From positions 1 to 47,247 of the forward strand of contig JACSRE010000204.1 in the NCBI GenBank assembly GCA_014879945.1: a DNA stretch of 47,247 nt. The letters are read 5' to 3'. The position numbers and the translations under genes were made by a program. This document shows, in pieces, positions 1-10,100 of the stretch. Numbering within the stretch: the stretch's first letter is position 1; each line of letters starts with the position of its first letter. A model generated the notes under the pieces. That model saw only the letters and a program-made list of their open reading frames with translations. It was not told the origin of the DNA and did not search any database. Origin of the DNA: Myxococcus sp. (lineage in GTDB: Bacteria; Myxococcota; Myxococcia; Myxococcales; Myxococcaceae).

Positions 1-167
1 ATCATGCCTTCTCCACCCTCGTCGATCCCCTTGACCTCAGGAGCGTTCCTCAATCTGGGCGTGCACCCATACCGCAATCCGCGTTGATCCGATGTCAGCC
101 CCCCGTGCTACGCCTTCGCTCACCTGACCCGCGACGGGTCGGTTCTCGAAACGAAAGGCAGGCTCAC

Positions 168-632
<465 letters not shown>

Positions 633-652
633 TCAACACTAGGGTGCGGTCA

Positions 653-678
653 CCGTTTGAACGCGCGACGTCAAACGG
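653..678. other. Inverted repeat downstream of ssb
   Basis: A perfect 8-bp inverted repeat (CCGTTTGA / TCAAACGG) with a 10-nt GC-rich spacer lies 20 bases after the ssb stop. There is no T-run after it, so it could be a weak terminator or mRNA-stabilising hairpin for ssb, or a protein-binding palindrome in the leader of the next gene. Function is inferred only from position. Confidence 0.45.
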
Positions 679-821
679 GGCGAAGAAACGGGCCGGTCGC
701 TTCGAGTCAGCACTTGACGAGGCGGTCGGCCTTCTGTTTTGAGCGCCGCCCTTCGGACATCACCTTTCACCACACCGCCGCCTGGCCCGGAGGGCGTCGG
801 ACGCAGCAGGAGTCTCATCGA

Positions 822-2459
822 ATGAAGATGCAAGCCCTCGCCCTCGGAGCCGCCCTCGGCTTCTTCGTGGCCATCGCCCCCTCGTGTGGTCCCACCCAGT
901 GTAGCCCTGCCAACTGCGACGGCTGCTGCAAGGGCACCACCTGCGTGGCGAAGCCGAACAACCAGAACAACACCACCTGCGGCGCTTCGGGCAATGCGTG
1001 CGTCGACTGCTCGGCCTCTGGAACGGCGTGTGACTCGACGACCCTGACGTGCGGCACCGGCGGCACCGGCGGCGGCGCGGGCGGCGGCACGGGCGGCGGT
1101 ACGGCGGGCGGCAGCACGGGCTGCGATGGCTGCCGGCTCGCGAACGGCACCTGCCAGCCGCGCGGCTCCACGCGTCAGAACAACAACATCTGCGGCGCCA
1201 ACGGCGAGACCTGCCGCGCCTGCCCCGCGGCCACCCCGGCCTGTGACGACGGCATCTGCATCGCCCCGCCCAAGAAGGTCGGCGACTCGTGCATCGCCGA
1301 CACCGACTGCCAGGGCTCGCTCGGGCCGAACGCGGCCTGCAAGCAGCAGAACCTCAACGGCGCCATCACCTACGCCGGCGGCTTCTGCACCATTCTCGGC
1401 TGCGGCGCGAGCGGCACCGACGACTGCCCCATGGGCAGCTCGTGCCTCAACTTCCCCCGCATCTTCGGCGAAGAAGTGTCGATGTGCTTCGTGACGGGCT
1501 GCAGCGCGGCCGCGCCCTGCCGCGCGGGCTGGTCGTGCTTCAACCTCGGTGACAGCACGACCGGCTGCCTGCCTCCCGACATCAACAACCCGATGCTCGA
1601 GCGCGACACCGCCGCCTCCATCGGCGACCCCTGCGAGTTCAACAGCCAGTGCCGGGCTCCTGCTCCGGGCGCGCCGGCGGCCGGTGGCGCGTGCCTGGCT
1701 GAGGTCATTCGCCGCGCTGACGGCGGCATCGTGCTGGGTCGTGACGGCGGCCCCCAGTACACCGGCAACCCCGGCGGCCAGTGTACGCGCCTGTGCCGCA
1801 TCGACGAAGACTGCTCCGATAACGGCCGCGAGAACCTCGGCGACGGCGTGTGCCTGGGCGTCTCGCAGACCCAGCAGTTCTGCTTCGCTGGCTGCGCCGC
1901 CCCGAACCAGGGCCAGTCGAACTGCCGCACCGGCTACGTCTGCGAGCAGCTCACCCAGACCTTCGCCGACGGCGGGCGCACCACGCTGTCCACCGGTTAC
2001 TGCGAGGGGCGCTGCGACCTCCCCGGCGGCGGCTGCGGCACCTTCACCGACGGTGGCGCGCGCCTCTGCCAGGCCGACGGCTATTGCCAGGCCGTCCGCG
2101 ACTACTTCGACGGCGGCGTGGTCGACGCGGGCAGCCCTGACGCCGGCGACATGGACGCGGGCGCCGGTGGTGGCTCGGCCGGCGGTGGCTCGGCCGGCGG
2201 TGGCTCGGCGGCTGGTGGCTCGGCCGGCGGTGGCTCGGCCGGCGGTGGCTCGGCCGGCGGTGGCTCGGCCGGCGGTGGCTCGGCCGGCGGTGACGCTGGC
2301 GGCTCGGCGGCTGGCGGCTCGGCGGCTGGCGGCTCGGCGGGCGGCTCGGCGGGCGGCTCGGCGGGCGGCGCGGCTGGCGGCTCGGCCGGCGGCGACGCTG
2401 GTGGTTCTGCGGGCGGCGCGGCTGGCGGCTCGGCCGGCGGCACCGGCGGCGGCAACTAA
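822..2459 (+). CDS. Cys-rich secreted lipoprotein-like protein with Gly/Ser/Ala tail
   Basis: The 545-residue protein starts MKMQALALGAALGFFVAIAP followed by SCGPTQC, a hydrophobic signal segment with a Cys at its end that could be a (non-ideal) lipobox. The body carries many paired cysteines in short modules (for example CDGCCKGTTC, CDGCRLANGTC, CRTGYVC, CDLPGGGCGTF), as in secreted disulphide-rich myxobacterial proteins. Around residue 440 come 'DAG' motifs (DAGSPDAGDMDAG). From about residue 447 to the end the protein is almost pure Gly/Ser/Ala. No enzymatic domain is recognised; a cell-surface or extracellular role is inferred. The ATG at 822 is preferred over a codon in-frame upstream because it opens a signal sequence. 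Two terminator hairpins follow the stop. Confidence 0.8.
   Translation: MKMQALALGAALGFFVAIAPSCGPTQCSPANCDGCCKGTTCVAKPNNQNNTTCGASGNACVDCSASGTACDSTTLTCGTGGTGGGAGGGTGGGTAGGSTGCDGCRLANGTCQPRGSTRQNNNICGANGETCRACPAATPACDDGICIAPPKKVGDSCIADTDCQGSLGPNAACKQQNLNGAITYAGGFCTILGCGASGTDDCPMGSSCLNFPRIFGEEVSMCFVTGCSAAAPCRAGWSCFNLGDSTTGCLPPDINNPMLERDTAASIGDPCEFNSQCRAPAPGAPAAGGACLAEVIRRADGGIVLGRDGGPQYTGNPGGQCTRLCRIDEDCSDNGRENLGDGVCLGVSQTQQFCFAGCAAPNQGQSNCRTGYVCEQLTQTFADGGRTTLSTGYCEGRCDLPGGGCGTFTDGGARLCQADGYCQAVRDYFDGGVVDAGSPDAGDMDAGAGGGSAGGGSAGGGSAAGGSAGGGSAGGGSAGGGSAGGGSAGGDAGGSAAGGSAAGGSAGGSAGGSAGGAAGGSAGGDAGGSAGGAAGGSAGGTGGGN
2161..2456 (+). repeat. In-frame GGTGGCTCGGCCGGC-type tandem repeats
   Basis: About 300 bases of near-perfect 15-base and 9-12-base repeats encode Gly-Gly-Gly-Ser-Ala-Gly style units at the C-terminus of the Cys-rich protein. 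They stay in frame, so length variation would only change the tail length. The antisense strand of this array is open over a long distance, but that is a by-product of the repeat composition. Confidence 0.85.
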
Positions 2460-2475
2460 GCGCTGAGCACGTGAA

Positions 2476-2495
2476 GGCCCCTCTCGCGAGGGGCC
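2476..2495 (+). terminator. Hairpin after the Cys-rich gene
   Basis: A perfect 8-bp stem (GGCCCCTC / GAGGGGCC) with a TCGC loop begins 16 bases after the stop of the Cys-rich gene. The following bases are CTCCT, so the U-tract is poor. It is probably a terminator or 3' stabiliser. Confidence 0.6.
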
Positions 2496-2505
2496 CTCCT
2501 GACCG

Positions 2506-2542
2506 GGGCGGTTCCGCGAGAGCGGGGCCGCCCTTCGTCGTT
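2506..2542 (+). terminator. Rho-independent terminator, insertion site of a group IIC intron
   Basis: The stem GGGCGG/CCGCCC (2506-2511 with 2528-2533) is continued by CCGC/GCGG around a GAGA loop and followed by TTCGTCGTT. The intron 5' end starts directly after this tail. Class C group II introns are known to insert just downstream of terminator hairpins, which supports both calls. Confidence 0.75.
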
Positions 2543-2765
2543 GTGTGCCCAGCACGGGCGTGGATCGGAGGTGAGAGTCCTCTCGGAAGCAGGTCGAAGC
2601 GACCGACACGAACCGCAAGGCGACCCTCGCGAGGGTGTGGATCCGCCATCGCCTGCGACAGGTGCAACTGACACAGTGGAAACGAGGGAAGACCATCTCT
2701 GCCGAACACGTACTTCGACGCCGAAGGGTCCCTCGGCTTGCGAACTGACCTCCTGCCACACCGCC
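2543..2765 (+). mobile_element. 3'-truncated group II intron (class C), domain I remnant
   Basis: The segment opens GTGTGCCCAGCACGGGC, the 5' signature of class C group II introns. It continues with the blocks GGTGAGAGTCC, GAACCGCAAGG and GAACACGTACTTCG in the order found in domain I. From memory these match blocks of the Oceanobacillus iheyensis group IIC intron (start GTGTGCCCGGC, then GGTGAGAGTCC, then GAACACGAACTTC); no alignment was run. It sits immediately 3' of a terminator hairpin, the usual target of this class. Resemblance fades near 2760. Neither a reverse-transcriptase/maturase gene nor a domain V is present before hslO starts at 2860, so this is a relic that should not self-splice alone. 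The exact 3' boundary is uncertain. Confidence 0.75.
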
Positions 2766-2859
2766 GGACATGCGGGTCCGCATCCGGCGATTCGAAGAGT
2801 TGGACTGACGGCGATCTGCCGTCACCCCGATGTCGTTCAGAAGAAGGGAGCAACATTCG

Positions 2860-3747
2860 ATGAGCGAGCGTGACGTCATCATCAAGGGGTTGATGGAGGG
2901 CGTGGACCTGCTCGTGGCGGTCGCCTTCGTGCCCACCGTCGCGCAGGAGGCCCGCGAGCGGCACGCGCTTCGGCCGGTGTCTGCGGCGCTCCTGGGCCAG
3001 GCCTTCGCGGCGGCGGGGGTGTTGACGGCGCTCCAGAAGGGCGAGGGGCGCGTCAACCTGCAGCTCGAGTGTGACGGAGTGCTGCGCGGGCTCTTCGTCG
3101 ACGCCGGCGGTGACGGCACCATGCGCGGCTACGTGAAGAACACCCTCGTCGAGATCGAGCTGGGCGAGGCGTTTCGCTGGCGCGGCGCGTTCGGCAACTC
3201 AGGCTCGCTCTCGGTGCTGCGCGACATCGGCCACGAGTACTACCGCTCGTCGATCGACCTGCAGGCCTTCTCCCTCGCGGGCGACCTCAACCGGTACTTC
3301 GACCTCTCGGACCAGGTGAAGACGCAGGTGGCCATCGGCGTCGCGGGGCCGCCTGACGAGCCGCTGCTGAAGGTGGCGGCGGTGCTGGTGCAGGCGCTGC
3401 CGACCGGCGACGTGAAGGCCCTCGAGGCGCTCGGCGCGACGCTCCAGGGCGCTCTCGACGCGGCCCTCGCCCACCCGGCCATCACCGGCGCCGACGCCCT
3501 GTTCGAGCGGCTCTTTCCCGGCCTGAAGGTGACCGAACGGACGGCCGCCGCCTTCTCGTGCTCCTGCTCGAAGGAGCGCATGATCGAGGTGCTCGCCTCG
3601 CTGGGCAAGGCGCAGGTGCAGGACATCATCGACACCGCCGGGAGCACCTCGATCACCTGCCGCTTCTGCGCGACGAAGCACGAGATCTCCCTCGTCGACC
3701 TCTACGCGCTGCTCGAGCGGCTCAACGCCGACGCGCTCAAGAACTGA
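2860..3747 (+). CDS. hslO: Hsp33 family redox-regulated chaperone
   Basis: The protein has 295 residues, usual for Hsp33, a cytoplasmic holdase switched on by oxidation of a zinc-cysteine centre. The zinc site is visible as C234-x-C236 and C267-x-x-C270 (FSCSCSKE ... CRFCATKH), giving the CxC-x30-CxxC spacing of the family. The N-terminal body contains conserved pieces such as RGYVKNT and the 'VVGxxGxLxVxRD'-like stretch SGSLSVLRDIG. The ATG at 2860 is preferred over one at 2830 because AAGGGAG lies just upstream at good spacing and MSERDVI matches the family start. Its 5' leader contains a 7-bp hairpin (2806-2824) and sits downstream of the intron relic. It converges on the OmpA-family gene with only 12 bases between stops. 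Confidence 0.93.
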   Translation: MSERDVIIKGLMEGVDLLVAVAFVPTVAQEARERHALRPVSAALLGQAFAAAGVLTALQKGEGRVNLQLECDGVLRGLFVDAGGDGTMRGYVKNTLVEIELGEAFRWRGAFGNSGSLSVLRDIGHEYYRSSIDLQAFSLAGDLNRYFDLSDQVKTQVAIGVAGPPDEPLLKVAAVLVQALPTGDVKALEALGATLQGALDAALAHPAITGADALFERLFPGLKVTERTAAAFSCSCSKERMIEVLASLGKAQVQDIIDTAGSTSITCRFCATKHEISLVDLYALLERLNADALKN

Positions 3748-3759
3748 GCGGCCGACGCG

Positions 3760-4629
3760 TCACTTCGTGCTGCCGTCGAGCTTCTTGAGCTCGTCGAAGC
3801 CGGGCAGGGTCGACAGGTCGGGCACGATGATGATCTCGATGCGCCGGTTGAGGGCGCGGCCCTCCTGGGTCTCGTTGGTGGCCACGGGCTTGTGCTCGGC
3901 GAAGCTCGCGGCCGAGACGCGCGAGGCCGGCAGCCCCGCCTCGACCATCGTCTTCGTCACGGTGGTGGCGCGGGCGGCCGCCAGCTCCCAGTTCGAGGGG
4001 AACTGCGCGCTGGCGATGGGCACCGAGTCGGTGTGGCCCTCGATCTGGAACATGCGCTTGGGAATTCCGGCCAGCACGCCGGCGACCTCGACGATGGCGG
4101 CGGCGCCGTCCTTCGAGAGGCTGGCCGACCCCGAGCCGAAGAGCACGTCGGTGGCCAGCACCACCACCATGCGGCCGTCGACGATGCGCACCTTGAGCTT
4201 TCCCGAGTCGATGAGGCTGCGGAACCGGGCGAGCAGGCTGCGGAACTCCTGCACGCGGGCCTCGGCCTCGGCGCGGCGCTTCTCGAGGTCGGCGAGCGCC
4301 GCCGTCATCTGCTCCACGCTGCCCTGGAGCTTCGACTTGTCGCGGGTGAGCGCGGCGAGGTCGCCCACCAGGCGATCGATGCGGGCGCCCAGCTCCTTCG
4401 CCTTGTCCTTCTCGTCGGCGAGCGCGGCCTCGAGCTCGACGATGCGCGCGTCGCGGCGCTTGAGGGTGCCCTCGGCGGCCGAGAGCGCGGCGTTCTTCTC
4501 GCCCAGGGTGCCGTCGAGCGCGTCACGCTCGCTCTTGAGCGCGTCGAAGGTCTTCTGCGTCACGCAGCCCGTCGAGAGCGCCGCGAGCACGACGTACGGC
4601 GCCAACCACTTCAAGGGAGGTCCGTTCAT
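3760..4629 (-). CDS. OmpA/MotB-family peptidoglycan-binding lipoprotein with coiled coil
   Basis: The 289-residue protein begins MNGPPLKWLAPYVVLAALST followed by GC, a lipoprotein signal with Cys at about residue 21. Residues ~25-135 are a long charged coiled coil. The C-terminal ~120 residues are an OmpA-like domain with FQIEGHTDSVPI and the NWELAAARA helix that bind peptidoglycan. It likely tethers envelope parts to the cell wall. I chose the ATG at 4629 over an in-frame GTG nine bases upstream because an AGG lies at suitable distance. No partner genes are adjacent, so a specific system (motility, secretion) cannot be assigned. Confidence 0.85.
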   Translation of the reverse strand: MNGPPLKWLAPYVVLAALSTGCVTQKTFDALKSERDALDGTLGEKNAALSAAEGTLKRRDARIVELEAALADEKDKAKELGARIDRLVGDLAALTRDKSKLQGSVEQMTAALADLEKRRAEAEARVQEFRSLLARFRSLIDSGKLKVRIVDGRMVVVLATDVLFGSGSASLSKDGAAAIVEVAGVLAGIPKRMFQIEGHTDSVPIASAQFPSNWELAAARATTVTKTMVEAGLPASRVSAASFAEHKPVATNETQEGRALNRRIEIIIVPDLSTLPGFDELKKLDGSTK

Positions 4630-4751
4630 GGCGCGCACCTTCGCACGCTCGCGCGGCGTGGCGAAGCGAGACCGGCCGGGGCGAATCGGCTTTCGCTCGT
4701 GAGCGACGCGGCTACCCTGCGCCCACGACCGCCCCCTCGAAGGAGCACCGC

Positions 4752-6380
4752 ATGGACCCGTTGAAGCGAATCGTGGAGCTGCTCGACGACCCGACGCCCC
4801 GCAAGCGCATCGCCGCCGCCGTGGTGCTCGGTGAGCTGAAGGTGAGAGACGCGGCCGTCGTGGCGCGCCTCATCGAGCTGGCCAGGCACGAGCTCGACGC
4901 GTACGCCGAGGCGGCCATCGCGGCGCTCGGCCAGCTCCACGCGGTCAAGGCGCTCCCGGTGCTGCTCGACAGCCTCAACCGCGGGCGCGAGGTGCAGGCC
5001 GCCGCCCGCGCGGCCATCGCGGCGCTCGGAGAAGCCGCGCTGCCCGAGCTCAAGGGCCGCCTGGCCGCGGCGACGCCCGAGGCGCGGGCGGTGCTCTCGC
5101 AGCTCCTCCCGGCCGTCGGCGGCAAGCAGTCGTTCGAGCTGACCCTCGAGGGCCTGCGCGGTCAGCCCTTCGACGCCATCAACAAGGTGGCGCTCTCGGT
5201 GCGCCACGAGGCGCGCGAGATGAGCGAGGCGCAGCGCCGGGTGCTCAAGACCCAGGCCCTCAAGTTCCTCGAGAAGAAGAAGAACCTCGAAGACGAAGAC
5301 GCCACCCGCGGCGCCCTGAAGATCCTCGGGTTCCTCGAGCTGCCCGAGACGCAAGACGATCTGCTGGCGTTCCTCTCGCCGAAGCACGCCCCCCTGGTGC
5401 GCATGGAGGCCGCCACCGCCATGCGCTTCGCCTGCGCGAAGGGCCCGTCGAAGAAGGCGCTGCGTAAGCTGATGGAGCTGCTGGAGGACCCGAACGTGCA
5501 CGTGGCCCGCGGCGCGCGCGACTCGTTGACGGTGATGAAGATCGGCGTCGAGTTCGCCGACGAGCTGGCCGAGCTCTGCGCCTCGAAGGACAGCTCGGTC
5601 GCCCTGTGGGCCATCGAGCACCTGGGCACCCTGGCCGTCGAAGAGAAGGGCGCGGCGGCGAAGCTGGCGGCGCGCACCCTGCTGCCGGTGGCCCGCTCCG
5701 GCGACCGCGCGCACGCCGAGGCCGCCGCGAAGGTGGTGGTCGCCCTCGAGGGCGGGGAGTCGTTGCTGGCCGAGGCGCTCGCCGACGCCGAGGTCGAGGC
5801 GGGCGCGCAGGTGCTGGCCGACATCCTCTCGCCGCTGGCGCAGAAGCTCACCCGGAAGGACCTCAAGCGCCTGCTCGACGCCGGCGGGAAGAACCTGGGC
5901 GACGCGCTGGCGGTCGCGCGCAAGCAGCTCGAGCCGGTGCGCGCCGCCGACCCCGAGGCCTGGGCCGAGCTGCTGCGTGAGAAGGCGAAGGCCCTGGGGA
6001 AGAAGGACCCGGCGCGCGCCGAGGCCCTCGGGCAGCTGCTCGGGCGCTCCACCGCGGCGACCCCCGACGACCGCTTCGGCGTGGTGGTGCAGCAGCTGCT
6101 TCACCACTCGCTCGACCCCCACCCGCGGGCCCGTCAGCGAGACCCGTCCCTGGCCGAGCTCGAGCGGCTCCACCAGGAAGGCTTCGCGGTCGCCGAGCAG
6201 GTGATGAAGGCGAAGGCGCTCAGCGACGAGGCCCGGTACTACGTCGGCGTGCACTTCGCCGAGAAGCCCCAGTTCGAGCTCAAGAACGTCGGCGCCGAGG
6301 TGCTCGAGCAGCTCTCGACGAAGGGCAAGGGCAAGCTCGCGAAGGCGGCGAAGAACAAGATGAAGCTGCTCGAGCTCTGA
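4752..6380 (+). CDS. HEAT-repeat protein
   Basis: A 542-residue, Ala/Leu/Glu-rich, all-helical protein without signal peptide. It has successive ~30-35-residue helical pairs (for example RKRIAAAVVLGELKVRD, AYAEAAIAALGQLHAVKA, PLVRMEAATAMRFACA, HVARGARDSLTVMKIG) typical of HEAT/PBS-lyase-like repeats, which form curved scaffolds for protein or nucleic-acid binding. No catalytic motif is evident. GAAGGAG precedes the ATG at good spacing. The stop is 9 bases before the AlkD-like gene, so the two are probably co-transcribed. The partner of the scaffold is unknown. Confidence 0.8.
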   Translation: MDPLKRIVELLDDPTPRKRIAAAVVLGELKVRDAAVVARLIELARHELDAYAEAAIAALGQLHAVKALPVLLDSLNRGREVQAAARAAIAALGEAALPELKGRLAAATPEARAVLSQLLPAVGGKQSFELTLEGLRGQPFDAINKVALSVRHEAREMSEAQRRVLKTQALKFLEKKKNLEDEDATRGALKILGFLELPETQDDLLAFLSPKHAPLVRMEAATAMRFACAKGPSKKALRKLMELLEDPNVHVARGARDSLTVMKIGVEFADELAELCASKDSSVALWAIEHLGTLAVEEKGAAAKLAARTLLPVARSGDRAHAEAAAKVVVALEGGESLLAEALADAEVEAGAQVLADILSPLAQKLTRKDLKRLLDAGGKNLGDALAVARKQLEPVRAADPEAWAELLREKAKALGKKDPARAEALGQLLGRSTAATPDDRFGVVVQQLLHHSLDPHPRARQRDPSLAELERLHQEGFAVAEQVMKAKALSDEARYYVGVHFAEKPQFELKNVGAEVLEQLSTKGKGKLAKAAKNKMKLLEL

Positions 6381-6389
6381 AGGCCGCGC

Positions 6390-7100
6390 ATGGCCCTCGC
6401 CCCCACCCCGCGCATGCTCACCAGCGCCGAGGTGCGCGCCGCGCTCGCGCCCCACGCCCGCCCTGACAAGGCCGAGGGCATGCGCGCGTACCTCAAGTCC
6501 GAGCTGCCCTGCCTGGGCGTCCGGGTGCCGACGGCGCGCGCCGTCGCGAAGGCGCTCTTCGCGTCGAGGCCCTTCACCGCGCTGCCCGCGCTCGAGCGGC
6601 AGGTGCGCGCCCTGTGGGACCGCGCGCGCTACCGCGAGGAGCGCTTCGTCGCCCTCAACGTGCTGCGCCTGTCGCCCCACCGGCGGCTCCTCACCGCGAA
6701 GGCCGCGCCGCTGCTCGAGCACCTCATCCTCACCGGCGCCTGGTGGGACCTGGTGGACGAGCTGGCGACGCACGTGGTGGCCACCGCGCTCGAGAACGAC
6801 CCCGCCGCGATGACGAAGGTGGTGAAGCGGTGGGCCGCCTCAGACGCGCTGTGGCTCAAGCGCGCGGCGCTCGTCTGTCAGGTGGTGCGGGGCGACGACA
6901 CCGACCTCGAGCTGCTCGCCTTCGCCATCGAGCACGCCGTCGACGGCCAGGACTTCTTCCTCCGCAAGGGCATCGGCTGGGCGCTGCGCGCCGTCGCCCG
7001 TCGAGACCCGAAGGCGGCGCGCGGCCTGCTCTCGCGGTGGCGCGGCCGACTGAGCCCGCTCTCGGTGCGCGAGGCGCGCAAGGGCCTCGGCGGAACGTAG
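6390..7100 (+). CDS. AlkD-like DNA alkylation repeat glycosylase
   Basis: A 236-residue all-helical protein of the DNA alkylation repeat family, which excises N3- and N7-alkylpurines without base flipping. The catalytic and DNA-contact residues of Bacillus cereus AlkD (Trp109, Asp113, Arg148, Trp187) appear here at a constant offset of ten: W119 and D123 in GAWWDLVDELATHVV, R158 in WLKRAAL, and W197 in FLRKGIGWALR. All key residues are therefore retained and activity is likely. It follows the HEAT-repeat gene by 9 bases. Confidence 0.9.
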   Translation: MALAPTPRMLTSAEVRAALAPHARPDKAEGMRAYLKSELPCLGVRVPTARAVAKALFASRPFTALPALERQVRALWDRARYREERFVALNVLRLSPHRRLLTAKAAPLLEHLILTGAWWDLVDELATHVVATALENDPAAMTKVVKRWAASDALWLKRAALVCQVVRGDDTDLELLAFAIEHAVDGQDFFLRKGIGWALRAVARRDPKAARGLLSRWRGRLSPLSVREARKGLGGT

Positions 7101-7191
7101 CGGTGGCACTGGAATGCCGGCGCCTCCGCGTTTGCGCGTCGTCGCCACCGTGCGTTATGCGCCACGCCAAAGGGCTGGTAGGCGGAGCGTC

Positions 7192-10100
7192 ATGCGCGGT
7201 CGGTTCATCGTCGGGGTGGTGCTGGTGTCGCTCGGCTGCGGCCGGGAGACGCGCATCATGAACACCATCGACGCGGGGCCGCCGCTGCCGATGGTCAGCT
7301 GCCTCGACGCCGACGGCGACGGCGTTCCCGGCACGGGCAGCTGCGAGGGCGAGCCGCGGGTGGACTGCAAAGACAACGATCCGCTCGCGTACCCGGGCGC
7401 CTCGGAGCTCTGCAACGGCCGCGACGACGACTGCGACGGTGAGGTGGACGAAGGGCTGCCGCGCACCCGCTACTACCGCGACGACGACCTCGACGGCGTC
7501 GGCGCCGCGCCCGCCGGCGAGGGGTGCATGGCGCCGCCCGAGGGCACCGTCACCGCCAGCGGCGACTGCAACGACGCCGACGCCGCCGTGCGCCCCGGCG
7601 CCGCCGAGCAGTGCAACGGCGGCGACGATGACTGTGACGGCGCCATCGACAACGGGCTCCCGTTTCAAGACTTCTACCCAGACGCCGACGGCGACGGCTT
7701 CGGCGACCCCGCGGGCATGGCGGTGTCGAGCTGCCGCGCGACGGTGCTGGGGCGGGTGCCCAACCGCAGCGACTGCAACGACCGCAACCCCACCGTGAAG
7801 CCGGGCGCCAGCGAGCTGTGCAACCGCGTTGACGACAACTGCGACGGGCAGGTGGACAACGGCATCACCTTTCAGAGCTACTACGCCGACGTCGACGGTG
7901 ACGGCTTCGGCGCGGGCGGGCCCGAGTCGAGCTGCGCCCCCGTGCCGGGCAAGGTGACCAACGACGCCGACTGCGACGACAACAACCCGTCCATCAAGCC
8001 GGGCGCGCCCGAGGTCTGCAACGGCGTCGACGACAGCTGCGACGGGCAGATCGACGAGAACCTCACCTTCACCACCTGGTTCCTCGACGGCGACGGCGAC
8101 GGCTTCGGCGCCATGGGGACCGGGGTCAGCGCGTGCGCCCCCCAGGCGGGCCGCGTCACCAACGGCACCGACTGCAACGACGGCGACCCGATGGTGAAGC
8201 CCGGCGCGCCCGAGCGGTGCAACGGCGCCGACGACGACTGCGACGGGCTGGTCGACGAGGGGCTCACCTTCGTCTCGTATTACGCCGACCAGGACGGCGA
8301 TGGCTTCGGGGCCGGCGCGCCGCTGAGCGCCTGCCTGCCCATCGCCGGGCGCGTCACCAACGCCAATGACTGCAACGACGGCGACCCGACGGTGAAGCCG
8401 GGCGCGCCCGAGCGCTGCAACGGCGTCGATGACGACTGTGATGGCACCCCTGACGACGGGCTGACCTTCACCAACTACTACGTCGATGGAGACGGCGACG
8501 GCTACGGCCAGGCGGGCTCGACGCCGATCAACGCCTGCGCCGCCGTCACGGGCCGGGTCACCAACGCGACCGACTGCAACGACGCGAACGCCTCCATTCG
8601 TCCCGGCATGGCCGAGGCCTGCAACCAGGTGGACGACAACTGCAACGGGCAGGTCGACGAAGGGCTCGCGACGACGGCCTGGTACCCCGACGTCGACGGC
8701 GATGGGCGCGGGCGGCTGGGGTCGACGCCGGTCAACCGGTGCAACGCGCCTGCTGGGCACGTCTCGTCGAACGACGACTGCAACGACCTGAACGCGGCGA
8801 TTCGCCCCGGCGCGGTCGAGGTCTGCAACGGCGTCGACGACAACTGCGACGGGCTCATCGACAACGGCGCGATGGCGCAGAACTACTGGGTTGACGGCGA
8901 TTCAGACGGCTTCGGCCGGGCCGGCTCCACGTCGCAGAGCTCGTGCGCGCCCGTCAGCGGGTGGGTGACCAACGCCGCGGACTGCGACGACGCCAACCCC
9001 GCCGTGCGGCCGACCGCCACCGAGGTGTGCAACGGCCTCGACGACAACTGCAACGCGGCCATCGACGAGGGCCTGACGTTCTTGACCTACTACGTCGACG
9101 CCGACGCCGACGGCTTCGGGCGGCGCATGTCGGCGGGGCTGTCGAGCTGTCAGCCCATCTCAGGGCGCGTCACCAACGACTCGGACTGCGACGACGCGGT
9201 CTTCGCCGTTCGGCCCGGCGCGACCGAGGCGTGCAACGGCGTCGACGACAACTGCAATGGGTTGGTGGACGAAGGGCTGCCCACGCAGAACTGGTGGGTG
9301 GACGCCGACGTGGACGGCTATGGCCGCGCGACCGCGCAGGCGGTGGCGTCGTGTGGCGTGGTGGCGGGGTCGGTCACCAACAACCTCGACTGCAACGACG
9401 CCAGCTTCGCGGTGAAGCCCGGCGTGGCCGAGAGCTGCAACAACGTCGACGACAACTGCAACGGGCTGACCGACGAGGGCAACCCGGGTGGGGGCGCGTC
9501 GTGCCTGACGGGGCAGGCGGGGGTGTGCAACGCGGGCACCCAGACGTGCGTGACGGGCGCGCTCTCGTGCGTGCGCAACGTCAACCCCTCGCCGGAGCGC
9601 TGCAACGGGCTCGACGACGACTGCAGCGGCGCGGCCGACGAGCCGTTCCCCGGCGTCGGCGCCAGCTGCTCGGCCGGCGTCGGAGCCTGTCAGCGGACGG
9701 GCTCCATCGCGTGCAACGCGGCGCAGACGGGCACCCAGTGCAGCGCGGTGGCGGGAGCGCCGACGGCTCCGGCGTGCGACGGCCTCGACAACGACTGTGA
9801 CGGCGTCACCGACGAGCCGCTGCTGGTGGACACGGTGAACGTGGGCAGCACCGCCTGGCAGGACGTCGAGGTGCAGCCCTTCTACTACTCCGACGGCGGG
9901 TGCCGGGGCGGGCAGGGCACCGGCACCGACGCGCTGGTGGGCGGCGCGATGGTGATGGCGACGGGCTCGAGCGGGGCGAGCTACCAGCGCCTCGACGCGC
10001 AGGGCGTGCCGGCGGGCGCGCTGGCGCAGTTCACCTCGCTGACGTACCAGGACGTCGCGCTGGCGCAGGCCGGAGACGGCTTCGTCGTCGCGGGCGTGTG

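Noticed and set aside
2543-2765. Riboswitch, RNase P RNA or retron RNA
   Set aside because: The GGTGAGAGTCC block first suggested cobalamin-type or RNase P RNA, but the conserved cores of those RNAs are absent and no reverse transcriptase is near; the group IIC intron order fits better.
2541-2873. Small plus-strand coding frame (110 codons) between the Cys-rich gene and hslO
   Set aside because: The same bases match group IIC intron RNA blocks; the peptide is featureless and overlaps the hslO start.
639-3122. Long antisense open frame over the Cys-rich gene and hslO
   Set aside because: It is Ala/Arg-rich low-complexity sequence produced by the GC-rich repeats; it crosses a terminator pair, an intron relic and hslO, and has no domain.
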